Shown piece after piece: positions 14,753 to 22,724 of a DNA stretch of 64,000 nucleotides. The DNA lies in NCBI GenBank assembly GCA_002295925.1, contig DBGO01000007.1:62001-126000 (forward strand), given 5' to 3'. Made by a program: the position numbers and the translations under genes. The DNA is from Flavobacteriales bacterium UBA852. GTDB taxonomy: Bacteria > Bacteroidota > Bacteroidia > Flavobacteriales_E > Vicingaceae. Within the stretch, counting starts at the first letter, position 1. Each line of letters opens with the position of its first letter. Below the pieces are notes generated by a model. It was not told where the DNA came from and did not search any database. It saw nothing but the letters and a program-made list of their open reading frames with translations.

Positions 14753-15997
14753 TTATTCTTTAATTAATATATCGTCTAATTCCCAAGTGCTGCCACTTGA
14801 ATTGGTTCCGGTGTATTTAAAAGCAATGTAAGTAGAGTTTGAAATATAAGGAGTTAAGTCAATGTTTCCTGAATTGACAAAAGCAAAGTTTCCGGTGCTC
14901 CATAGAGCTTGTGAAGATATATCTATCCATGTAGCAGAAGAAGGAGCACTTGTTCCGTCATAATTTGTAGAAACTAAAACTTGAAGTGCAGGACCATTGT
15001 ATTTGTATGCATTTCTAAAGTTTAAATAAGGTGCAGAAGCTCCACTTAAATCTACTGCCGGCGAAATTAACCAAGTTTCACAAGCTGTATTACTTCCATT
15101 ACTGTAGTTTGAAATACTTGCAACAGGATTAGATCCTCCGGAATAAATGCTCCATGCAATGTTGGCAGTTACAAATTGCTCTGTCCATCCACCGGATGTA
15201 ATGCTGTTATCATCGAAGTCTTTGCTTAAATAAATTTTGTTGCAAAGTGGGTTGTTCATATTCAATTCATCAGGTGTGCGAACATATAATTGAAAATCGG
15301 GGTCGTATTTACCAAGTATTCCAATAAATTTACCATTTCCGGATGGGATTTGCTCATCGGCAAAATTGGCATATCCACTAGTGCGAACAATTATTTCATT
15401 GGTAGAGCTGCATTCAACCAATGTATGATTTACAGAAGACAAGTTTACGGCATCTGCCCAAGTTTGACCTATCTCAGTGCTTTTGAATTCTACATTATTT
15501 ACTTCAATCAATTTACCAATTAAAGTAGAATCAGTTAATAAATCGGCAATTCCGTTTACGGGTGTGGGTGCTACAAATCTTTCGGTTGCTTGCTTGATGA
15601 TATTTTTATCTACATCTACCGAATCAATTTGCATCATTCCTCTATAATTGTTGATAGTTGTTCCTTTTAAATAAATACGTACACTGTCACCAATGTATAG
15701 TCCGCCCGAGAATTGTAATCTTACGTTTATTGCTGCTTCATTATCCTGCACATAAACTTCTTTATAGAAATTACCTGAAACTTCGTCAGCTGTTACGGTA
15801 GCGTAAACCGAGTAATCTTCTGTAACTCTAACGGGCTGATTGCCATTATTTCTATACATCTCGTATAAGTCGGCAATTGTTAAACGATTCCCCTCGGGAA
15901 TGCTTTGAACCGGTGGTTCATCGTATTTCTTTTCACAAGATGTTAATCCGGCAAATACCGATAAAATGATTGTGGCACTTAAAAATCTATTTTTCAT
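14753..15997 (-). CDS. Surface lipoprotein, DUF5689 plus choice-of-anchor-J-like domain
   Basis: The 414-residue protein has a lipoprotein signal ending LTSC (Cys21). Next comes a DUF5689 OB-like domain (about 40-235, with SVYATVTADEVSGNFYKEVY and VRIYLKGTTINNYRGMMQID). A C-terminal jelly-roll-like domain of the choice-of-anchor J type (about 250-414, ending STWELDDILIKE) completes it. Such lipoproteins typically accompany TonB receptors in Bacteroidetes and help present ligand on the outer membrane. It lies 35 bases after the receptor gene and 36 before the T9SS gene. Confidence 0.86.
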   Translation of the reverse strand: MKNRFLSATIILSVFAGLTSCEKKYDEPPVQSIPEGNRLTIADLYEMYRNNGNQPVRVTEDYSVYATVTADEVSGNFYKEVYVQDNEAAINVRLQFSGGLYIGDSVRIYLKGTTINNYRGMMQIDSVDVDKNIIKQATERFVAPTPVNGIADLLTDSTLIGKLIEVNNVEFKSTEIGQTWADAVNLSSVNHTLVECSSTNEIIVRTSGYANFADEQIPSGNGKFIGILGKYDPDFQLYVRTPDELNMNNPLCNKIYLSKDFDDNSITSGGWTEQFVTANIAWSIYSGGSNPVASISNYSNGSNTACETWLISPAVDLSGASAPYLNFRNAYKYNGPALQVLVSTNYDGTSAPSSATWIDISSQALWSTGNFAFVNSGNIDLTPYISNSTYIAFKYTGTNSSGSTWELDDILIKE

Positions 15998-16032
15998 TAT
16001 AATAATTATTTACAAAGTTAAACTTTTCATTT

Positions 16033-18561
16033 TTAGAATAATACAGATACCATAGCGAAATATGTTCTTCCGTACATGTATCCGATTTTAGGTGGAAATT
16101 TATTTATGTTTGTTATATTATATCTCAATTGTTCAAATCCTCCTGTAGCAAAATCGGTTTTGTTTAATACGTTGCTCACATTAAGGTTTACACGAATGAT
16201 ATATTGTTTTACTTTCCAAGATTTTCCAGCAAATGCATCTAAAGTATATCCCGGGTCAAGTTTGGTTTGGTCAATCATTTCGTGATATTGTGGGTCGGTA
16301 TCTACATATTTGGCAACTGCTTCTTCGGTTCTTCTGTCAGGGTTGGCATCCAAATAAATATCGGTAAAATAGTTGAAATTAACTCCGGCAAACCAATATT
16401 TTGGCGAGTTGTATTTCAATCCGATATTCGCTGCAGTTTGAGGCATTCCGCCGATGCGATAATTTTTAAAATATACGGTTTTGTTCTCGGCAAGCACTTC
16501 GGTCGAATTAGTTGATGTGATGGTTGCTTTAGGACGTGAATTATATAAGTATTGCCCTGTTGTAAATGCTCCGGTAAGTGCCCAAACGGTTTTTATTTTG
16601 GCTTCAAAACCTAATTCTACGCCTTGAAACAATTGATCTACATCGCTCATTGAGTAAGTGATAAACGCATTTAATTCGTCGTGATAATAACTTCTATTCC
16701 AAGTTTGATTGTTTATTTCGGAATAAAATCCGGTTAAGCGCATTTTAAAGTTTGAATAGCGCACAATATAATTTACATCTGCCGAAATAATTTGCTGGTC
16801 GGTTAATCCGGGAACAACATCATCGCGGTTTTGAGGATTTAAGTAGGCATTGCGCATAAATGGAGCACGAGTACCATACATTGCATTAACGGTAGCAAAA
16901 TGACGTCCGGTAATTTTGTAAACCCAACCCGTTTTAATAGCATAATTAAAGAAATTGTTCACTTTAGATTTTCCATAGGAATTGTTGGGAAAAAGTTGGT
17001 TACGGTAATTACCTACACGCCAAAAGGATGTTGATGTAAGCGCAATTCCGGCGTAACCTTCAACTTTGTTGTATTTAAACTCGGTATTGGCAAACCATTC
17101 AATTTTATTTTCGTGCATTTCGTAGTTGTATCCAAACTCGTCGCCAACTTTAATTAAGCGATTGGGTTGGTCAATGTTGTTTTGTGCAGAATCGGGGCTG
17201 GCGCCTGCAAAAACGGCAAAATTGTATATATCAATCCAATAATCTCCGCCAAGCAAATCTTTCATTTTTTTGAAATTCTTGCTTTTATAAATTGTTGCTT
17301 CTATCCCCGATGAATAGGAAATATGGTCATTATAGTTTTTGTTGTAAATTGATTTAAACGTCCATTGTCTTGGGTCTACTCTGCGGTCTTCCAAAATATA
17401 TTTGGAACGATTACCGGTAAAGTCATTTCCGGCAATGCCATCTACATTGTGAACAGTATATAAATTTTTGCTGTTGGCTAAATAAAAGTTATCCCAATTA
17501 ATTTGACTTACCGATGGGTCGGTAGCCCAAAGTTTTGCCAATTGAGCGGCATATTCGGGATTTTGTTCTTGCCAATAACTCGGACGGTATTTGTAATAAT
17601 CGGGACGAGGGTTTTTTGCATCAAACCAGTTTATACCCGAACTTCCTGTGCGGCCTGTTGCATGATATAGTGTAGTGGTTAATTTGCTTTTTTTGTTTAT
17701 TTCCCAATAATGGGTTAGAAAAAACATTGGTTTATGATTGTTGCGCACACGCGCATTGCGTTTTTCACCATTTTGATATCCCCAATAAGGGTTGTAATAA
17801 TTATTTCCAGTAAGATCGTAAACTTCTTGAACAGAAATACCTCTACGTCCTTGGACAGTTGGTGCACCCAAAGCAACAAAACCAACGCTGTGTCGACTGT
17901 TCAGTTTCTTTTCTGCTGAGAAAAAATAACTTCCAGCGCTGTAATTTGTTCCCTCTACATATCCTTCATCTGCCCAACGTGCCGAACCTGAAATGGTAAA
18001 TGCCCAATTATTTTTCATCAATCCGGTAGAGTGTGTAAACATTACTCTGTTTCGGTAACTTCTGTTGGAAATGGCATAAGAAAAACGGTTTCCTTTGCGC
18101 ATTTTGGATGCTCGGATATTTATATTACTGAATCCACCAATTGAACTGAAATTATAAGGTGATGAAGCGATTCCGTTTTTTACTTCTTGATAACGAGTAA
18201 TATCGTTTAATCCTCCCCAATAAGACCATATCGCCCAACCGCTTTCGGGGTCGTTCAATGGAATACCGTTCATCATTACGGTGAAATTTTCGGAGCTGTA
18301 TCCTCTCATTCTGAATCGTGCGGCACTGAAATTATAACCGGCAGCTTGCACAAAAACATCTCGCGAAGATTGAAGCAGTCCGGATACATTTTGCGCTTGC
18401 GCATTATCCAATACATCACCACTGATAGATACGACAGGAATCAAATCGTTTTCTTTAGCTACCGAATCCAGCGTAGCTTTAGTACTGTCTGATTGCCCGG
18501 TTTGAGCATTGACACTGACAAAAATCCCTGCAAGGAAGGAAAAAATAATTGTTTTTTTCAT
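16033..18561 (-). CDS. TonB-dependent outer-membrane receptor
   Basis: The 842-residue protein has a signal peptide (MKKTIIFSFLAGIFVSVNAQ), a plug domain (about 45-150, with RFRMRGYSSENFTVMMNGIP) and a long beta-barrel ending TYFAMVSVLF with the C-terminal Phe of outer-membrane proteins. It lacks the carboxypeptidase-like N-terminal domain present in the receptor at 24873. It is the first gene of a three-gene surface operon, and is divergent from a secreted nuclease/phosphatase. I infer uptake of a product released by that enzyme, such as nucleotides or phosphate compounds; the ligand cannot be read from sequence. Confidence 0.92.
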   Translation of the reverse strand: MKKTIIFSFLAGIFVSVNAQTGQSDSTKATLDSVAKENDLIPVVSISGDVLDNAQAQNVSGLLQSSRDVFVQAAGYNFSAARFRMRGYSSENFTVMMNGIPLNDPESGWAIWSYWGGLNDITRYQEVKNGIASSPYNFSSIGGFSNINIRASKMRKGNRFSYAISNRSYRNRVMFTHSTGLMKNNWAFTISGSARWADEGYVEGTNYSAGSYFFSAEKKLNSRHSVGFVALGAPTVQGRRGISVQEVYDLTGNNYYNPYWGYQNGEKRNARVRNNHKPMFFLTHYWEINKKSKLTTTLYHATGRTGSSGINWFDAKNPRPDYYKYRPSYWQEQNPEYAAQLAKLWATDPSVSQINWDNFYLANSKNLYTVHNVDGIAGNDFTGNRSKYILEDRRVDPRQWTFKSIYNKNYNDHISYSSGIEATIYKSKNFKKMKDLLGGDYWIDIYNFAVFAGASPDSAQNNIDQPNRLIKVGDEFGYNYEMHENKIEWFANTEFKYNKVEGYAGIALTSTSFWRVGNYRNQLFPNNSYGKSKVNNFFNYAIKTGWVYKITGRHFATVNAMYGTRAPFMRNAYLNPQNRDDVVPGLTDQQIISADVNYIVRYSNFKMRLTGFYSEINNQTWNRSYYHDELNAFITYSMSDVDQLFQGVELGFEAKIKTVWALTGAFTTGQYLYNSRPKATITSTNSTEVLAENKTVYFKNYRIGGMPQTAANIGLKYNSPKYWFAGVNFNYFTDIYLDANPDRRTEEAVAKYVDTDPQYHEMIDQTKLDPGYTLDAFAGKSWKVKQYIIRVNLNVSNVLNKTDFATGGFEQLRYNITNINKFPPKIGYMYGRTYFAMVSVLF

Positions 18562-18645
18562 AATAAATTTATGCGTTCTGTTCAGTAAAAGTGGTTAGAA
18601 GTGAGAAACTTCTTAGGATGTTCACCTTTACAGAAAATTCGAGTG

Positions 18646-18653
18646 CAAATTTA
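18646..18653 (-). promoter_or_regulatory. -7 box (TAAATTTG) of the TonB receptor operon
   Basis: On the minus strand TAAATTTG is a full TAnnTTTG match, 84 bases before the receptor ATG at 18561, in the divergent intergenic region 18562-18781. No -33 TTTG is at the ideal distance. Confidence 0.4.
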
Positions 18654-18781
18654 TAGTATTATTACCAACATATTTGTTGTGTGGATTAATTGTTAACAAA
18701 TTCTTAATATTGCCAAGATGTTTCAATTTAAATTTAGGAATGAATATTGCATTCCGTAATTAATCTGTAAATAAAATAAAA

Positions 18782-19855
18782 ATGAAATCAATCTTAAATT
18801 TAAAAAACGCATTATTGTTACCTGCGTTAATTGTATTATTTTTTTCGGCATATGCCCAACTGGATAAAAATAAAAAATATCAAGTAGCCACGGTTGCTTT
18901 TTACAACCTCGAAAATTTATTCGATACCATTATAGACCCTGATACAAATTTGATATTACGTGAAGATTTTACTCCTGATGCACCCAAGCATTGGAACAGT
19001 AAACGATATTGGGAGAAAATGGAGCGTATGGCAGATGTTATCAGCCAAATAGGAACAGAAGTAAACCCTGCCGGACCGCAAATTCTTGGGGTGGCAGAAA
19101 TTGAAAATATAAATGTATTAAAAGATTTGAGTAAACAGCCCAAGTTGAAAAAAATGCACTACGGTATTGTTCATTACGACTCACCTGACCATAGAGGAAT
19201 AGATGTTGGATTATTTTACGACAGTTTACGGTTTAAAGTATTATACAGTCGTCCTTATCGATTGAAAATTCCGGAAGATTCTAGTTTTACCACTCGTGAT
19301 TTATTATATGTAAAAGGCGTGCTGGATAATGCAGATACCTTGCACTTTATTGTAGCGCATTGGCCATCGAGACGTGGCGGACAAAAGCGAAGCGAACCCA
19401 AACGTATTGCTGCAGCACAATTGTCGCGTTCGGTTATTGACTCTATAATGAAAACCAATCCTGAGGCAAAAGTAATTTTAATGGGTGATTTGAATGACGA
19501 CCCCAACAACAAAAGTATGACCAAATATTTGAAAGCCCGCGAGCATAAAGAAGATGCCATAAATGGTGCTTTGTTTAACCCGATGATTGGTTTTTATAAA
19601 AAAGGTATTGGTACGCTTGCTTATCGTGATAATTGGAATTTGTTTGACCAATTTGTATTAACTCCCGGTTTGCTGAAAGAAGATTACAGCTCGTATCGTT
19701 ATTTCAAAGCCAATGTATTTAACAAAGAGTTTTTAAAGCAACAAGAGGGTGCTTTTAAAGGGTATCCGAAAAGAACATATGTTGGTACAAATTATTTGGG
19801 TGGATACTCCGATCACTTTCCGGTATATTTATTCTTGATAAAAGAACAACAATAG
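18782..19855 (+). CDS. Secreted endonuclease/exonuclease/phosphatase-family protein
   Basis: The 357-residue protein has a signal peptide ending at about residue 26 (FFSAYAQ). The EEP catalytic set is complete: Asn in FYNLENLFD, Glu in GVAEIEN, His in VAHWPSRRGG, Asp/Asn in MGDLNDDP, and the terminal SDHFPV. Family members cut nucleic acids or phosphoesters with a divalent metal. It is divergent from the TonB receptor operon and 5 bases before a glutathione peroxidase gene. The arrangement suggests extracellular or periplasmic breakdown of DNA or another phosphodiester before uptake, which is inference. Confidence 0.9.
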   Translation: MKSILNLKNALLLPALIVLFFSAYAQLDKNKKYQVATVAFYNLENLFDTIIDPDTNLILREDFTPDAPKHWNSKRYWEKMERMADVISQIGTEVNPAGPQILGVAEIENINVLKDLSKQPKLKKMHYGIVHYDSPDHRGIDVGLFYDSLRFKVLYSRPYRLKIPEDSSFTTRDLLYVKGVLDNADTLHFIVAHWPSRRGGQKRSEPKRIAAAQLSRSVIDSIMKTNPEAKVILMGDLNDDPNNKSMTKYLKAREHKEDAINGALFNPMIGFYKKGIGTLAYRDNWNLFDQFVLTPGLLKEDYSSYRYFKANVFNKEFLKQQEGAFKGYPKRTYVGTNYLGGYSDHFPVYLFLIKEQQ

Positions 19856-19860
19856 ATTGT

Positions 19861-20397
19861 ATGAGAAATTTACTTTTAATTGCGGCAATAATATTATTTG
19901 CCTTTATAAAACCTGCATCAATGAATTTTTATGAAAATAATTTTAAAATTAAAACAATAGATGGTGAACCTTTGGATTTATCCAGATTTAAAGGGAAGAA
20001 ATTGTTATTGGTTAATGTAGCTTCAAAGTGCGGATTTACGCCTCAATATAAAGAGTTACAACAATTATACGAGAAATACAACGGTAAATTAGAGATAATT
20101 GGCTTTCCGTGCAATCAATTTTTACATCAAGAGCCCGGAACGGCTGAAGAGATTAAAGAATTTTGCACCAAAAATTATGGTGTAACCTTTACCATAACCG
20201 AAAAAATTGATGTAAAAGGTCAAAATCAGCATCCGATTTATCAATGGCTGACCAACAAAGAGAAAAACGGCGTAGAAAGTTCGAAAGTAAAATGGAATTT
20301 TCAAAAATATTTGATTGATGAAAACGGCAACTATGTTACGCATTTTCCTCCTCAAGTAAAGCCAATGAGTGAGAAAATATTGAAGTATTTGAAGTAA
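19861..20397 (+). CDS. Glutathione peroxidase-family (thiol peroxidase) protein
   Basis: The 178-residue protein has an N-terminal hydrophobic segment that looks like a signal peptide or anchor (about 1-18), then the GPX fold with the peroxidatic Cys in NVASKCGFTPQY (about residue 57), the family motif IIGFPCNQFLHQEPG with the usual second Cys, and WNFQKYLID (Trp/Asn of the active site). Bacterial members usually take electrons from thioredoxin rather than glutathione. It begins 5 bases after the EEP gene, so they share a transcript. Confidence 0.93.
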   Translation: MRNLLLIAAIILFAFIKPASMNFYENNFKIKTIDGEPLDLSRFKGKKLLLVNVASKCGFTPQYKELQQLYEKYNGKLEIIGFPCNQFLHQEPGTAEEIKEFCTKNYGVTFTITEKIDVKGQNQHPIYQWLTNKEKNGVESSKVKWNFQKYLIDENGNYVTHFPPQVKPMSEKILKYLK

Positions 20398-20440
20398 AGA
20401 AAGTATGTTTTGTCGTTTTAAGAGAGTATCCAACTACAAA

Positions 20441-21202
20441 TCATAACTTCCTTCCATATTGATAATGTTCTTTTGCTTCTATCTTCCCTTCTTCGTTATA
20501 AAAATACCAGTTTCCAGTTTTAAATGAAACATATCCTTTATTTTTAGAAACCCATATTATGTTTTTTATATTATATTCTCTTAATTCCGAAGGATCTTTA
20601 ATTTTCAATATTTTATATTTCCCTTTAATTTTTATTTTTCCATTTGGATAATACTCTTTATAGGAGCCAAAAAATAAAGTGTTAAATTTTTGATGATATG
20701 TTTTCTTAATAATTCTATCATTGTAATATTCTTTTACCTTACATATTTTTCGTTGTGAGCAACATTTTTGTCTTGAAACTAAATTACCTGAAGTATCTTT
20801 TGATAAAATCTCCCCATCAAAGTAATCTTTTTTATATTTTCCTTTGATAATTAGATTACTGTCGACTAAATAACGGTAAAAGTATCCATGTAAAAAGATA
20901 GTATTTTTAAATTCTTTTTCATTTAGAATTTCTATAAGAGAATTCTTTTCAACATCATATTTTTTTACTGTATAATGAGATTTTGAATTGGAAATTACAA
21001 CATGTAAAAACTTTCGGTTTGCTACAAAATCTGTATCTATACGCAATATTATTTTGAAATCACTTTTATAATCAAATAACATATTTGTATCAATAAAATA
21101 CATTTTAGGAGTATCTACATGAAAAATTACCCCAGAAGACTGAGAAAAGAATTGGTTAACTGACAATAAGTTTAGTAAGAAAATTAATATTTGCCCCCTC
21201 AT
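20441..21202 (-). CDS. Secreted protein with YwqK/MORN-like repeats
   Basis: The 253-residue protein has a signal peptide (about 1-21). Its second half carries short repeats of the type GSYKEYYPNGKIKIKGKY and GNWYFYNEEGKIEAKEHYQ, as in MORN-like and 'YwqK antitoxin' annotated proteins. These repeats are widespread in Bacteroidetes and do not by themselves show an antitoxin role; no toxin gene is adjacent. The start and signal peptide lie in an 80-bp tandem duplication, so a second copy of the ATG and signal sequence lies upstream. The codon use is more AT-rich than the neighbours', which may point to recent acquisition. Confidence 0.75.
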   Translation of the reverse strand: MRGQILIFLLNLLSVNQFFSQSSGVIFHVDTPKMYFIDTNMLFDYKSDFKIILRIDTDFVANRKFLHVVISNSKSHYTVKKYDVEKNSLIEILNEKEFKNTIFLHGYFYRYLVDSNLIIKGKYKKDYFDGEILSKDTSGNLVSRQKCCSQRKICKVKEYYNDRIIKKTYHQKFNTLFFGSYKEYYPNGKIKIKGKYKILKIKDPSELREYNIKNIIWVSKNKGYVSFKTGNWYFYNEEGKIEAKEHYQYGRKL

Positions 21203-21299
21203 TTTCTTTTCTATAAAGACTGAGAAAAGAATTGGTTAACTGACAATAAGTTTAGTAAGAAAATTAATATTTGCCCCCTCATTTTCTTTTCTATAAAGA
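21136..21299. repeat. Exact 80-bp tandem duplication
   Basis: Bases 21136-21219 are identical to 21216-21299, two copies at a period of 80 bases. The unit holds the start codon, about 22 codons and 14 upstream bases of the gene on the minus strand. In the outer copy the frame starts at 21282 and ends at a TAG after 23 codons, because the sequence re-enters the leader of the inner copy. Confidence 0.97.
21211..21282 (-). CDS. Upstream mini-ORF: duplicated signal peptide, 23 residues
   Basis: From the ATG at 21282 the minus strand encodes a 23-residue peptide beginning MRGQILIFLLNLLS, identical to the signal peptide of the downstream gene for about 22 residues, then Leu and TAG at the duplication junction. 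The stop lies 8 bases before the real ATG at 21202. A -7-like TATCTTTA lies just upstream of this outer start, so the mini-ORF is probably transcribed. Whether it is translated is unknown. Confidence 0.45.
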   Translation of the reverse strand: MRGQILIFLLNLLSVNQFFSQSL

Positions 21300-21630
21300 T
21301 AATAAAAATATCAAAACCTAGCCCTTTGCTTGCCTTTTTCACAAAACATCAACCTTACTTTTTGTAGCATTGGTACGATAAATAATTTAAAAGATATAAA
21401 AGTTTTTAAGTAAAAACCAGACAATATTTATTGTACTTTTTAATTTTTTCATTTAAAATTTTTGGAATACAATAATAACTAAAAATTAATCAAAACGTTG
21501 TAAAATAAAGGTGTTTAAAAGTGTACATTTTTGTTAGAGGGTATTCACTTATTTGAAGCATAGGGAAAACCCTCATTCACGTTATAGGGAAATCACTATA
21601 TTTGTACAAACATTTAAAAAACTAAATACT
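21300..21630. other. Intergenic region with putative operator repeats
   Basis: Between the duplication and the HNH gene I see no coding sequence. The last 100 bases hold GGTATTCACTT (21540-21550), the inverted repeat AGGGAAAACCCT (21562-21573), CATTCAC (21574-21580), and ATAGGGAAATCAC (21584-21596), placed before a -7 box. The repeated ATAGGGAAA and ATTCAC elements could be binding sites. The part 21300-21530 is AT-rich without recognisable features. Confidence 0.4.
21597..21604 (+). promoter_or_regulatory. -7 box (TATATTTG) of the HNH gene
   Basis: TATATTTG fully matches TAnnTTTG and lies 26 bases before the ATG at 21631. It also shows that the earlier in-frame start at 21553 is upstream of the promoter. 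Confidence 0.6.
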
Positions 21631-22206
21631 ATGGCACAAAAAAAGAAATGGGAAGACGAAGTATGGATCGACCTAAAAGGAGATGACCTTTCGGATGAAA
21701 ACAAAATTAAAATCTCTAACTACGGTCGAGCCAAGAGCTTCAAAGTAAACAAAACCAAAGGAAGAATGCTTAAATTAGCTAAAATCGGTAATTATTATTC
21801 GATTACCGTACGCCGCAAAAACGGTAAAGGTATAGCTAAATACATGCATCGTTTGGTAGCTGAAAACTTTTGCGAAAAACCTTCGCCCGAACACAACCAC
21901 GTAATTCATTTGGATTACAACAAGAAAAACAATTATTACAAAAACTTAAAGTGGGTAACCAAAGAAGAGCGTGAAGAACATTACAGAAATCACCCTAACT
22001 TTGGTACAAAGAAAATGAGAATGCGTAATTCTAAATTAACTGTTGAGCAGGTTAAGAATTTACGCAAAGAAATTTTCGACCCGAACAGAACCAGAACTTA
22101 CCGCGAAATTGCCCGTAAATACCGCATTTCTGAAATGCAACTTTACAGAATTAAAGCCGGTAAAAACTGGACGTTCTTAATTGACAAAGAAAAAGAAGGT
22201 AAATAA
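21631..22206 (+). CDS. Free-standing HNH / NUMOD-type DNA-binding protein
   Basis: The 191-residue protein has a NUMOD4-like stretch (KISNYGRAKSFKV, about 27-40), an HNH_3-type motif (YMHRLVAENF, then VIHLDYNKKNNYYKNLKWVT, about 70-118) with both His and the Asn present, and a C-terminal helix-turn-helix (about 140-185, LTVEQVKNLRKEIF...TYREIARKYRIS). This is the architecture of phage and intron homing endonucleases, but it is not in an intron or prophage here. It may be a domesticated nuclease or regulator; that is inference. ATG 21631 is chosen because the -7 box lies just upstream. Confidence 0.8.
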   Translation: MAQKKKWEDEVWIDLKGDDLSDENKIKISNYGRAKSFKVNKTKGRMLKLAKIGNYYSITVRRKNGKGIAKYMHRLVAENFCEKPSPEHNHVIHLDYNKKNNYYKNLKWVTKEEREEHYRNHPNFGTKKMRMRNSKLTVEQVKNLRKEIFDPNRTRTYREIARKYRISEMQLYRIKAGKNWTFLIDKEKEGK

Positions 22207-22209
22207 AGT

Positions 22210-22674
22210 TTAAGCTTTACCCTTCAGCATTTCAATGTGAGGAATACCATCTTCAAGGTATTCCTCTTTTTGTTGTCTAAATCCTAAACTTTCGTAAAAT
22301 TCTTTAAGATACAATTGTGCCGAAATACGAATAGCTTGCGTTTTCATTTTTTGGTTAATATATTCAATTGCTTGCCACATTAACTCTCTCCCATAACCAA
22401 ATTTGCGGTAAGCTTTATCTACGGCAACTCTGCCAATGCTTACCTCATCATAAGAAATGCCTTTGGGTAATATTCTACAATAAGCAACCAATTTTCCGTT
22501 CGTATAACCCATTACATGAACTGCTTTTAAATCTTTATCATCCACTTCTTGATACGGACAATTTTGCTCTACCACAAAAATAGCTGTGCGTAATTTATAA
22601 ATTTCAAACAACTGAAAGGTTGTTAGCTCTTCAAAACGTTTAAATTCCCATTCAATCGGCATTTTTTTATCCAT
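22210..22674 (-). CDS. GNAT-family N-acetyltransferase (ElaA-like)
   Basis: The protein of about 154 residues matches ElaA: near the start EWEFKRFEELTTFQLFEIY, then LRTAIFVVEQNCPYQEVDD, the acetyl-CoA-binding stretch VDKAYRKFGYGRELM, and LYLKEFYESLGF. ElaA-type GNATs are cytosolic acetyltransferases of unknown physiological substrate. An ATG 36 bases further upstream (22710) is open, but ElaA homologs begin close to the EWEF stretch. The gene converges on the HNH gene with 3 bases between the stop codons. Confidence 0.88.
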   Translation of the reverse strand: MDKKMPIEWEFKRFEELTTFQLFEIYKLRTAIFVVEQNCPYQEVDDKDLKAVHVMGYTNGKLVAYCRILPKGISYDEVSIGRVAVDKAYRKFGYGRELMWQAIEYINQKMKTQAIRISAQLYLKEFYESLGFRQQKEEYLEDGIPHIEMLKGKA

Positions 22675-22711
22675 AAAATAAAAAATTTCTTTTTTCATCC
22701 AATTATACACT

Positions 22712-22719
22712 TATTTTTG
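22712..22719 (+). promoter_or_regulatory. -7 box (TATTTTTG) of the acyltransferase gene
   Basis: TATTTTTG matches TAnnTTTG and ends 5 bases before the ATG at 22725, so the mRNA would be leaderless from that ATG. A second in-frame ATG at 22740 would leave a leader of about 15 bases. Confidence 0.5.
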
Positions 22720-22724
22720 TATTT

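Noticed and set aside
20441..21202. Antitoxin of a toxin-antitoxin pair (YwqK-type annotation)
   Set aside because: The protein has a signal peptide and no adjacent toxin candidate; the repeats alone do not support an antitoxin role.
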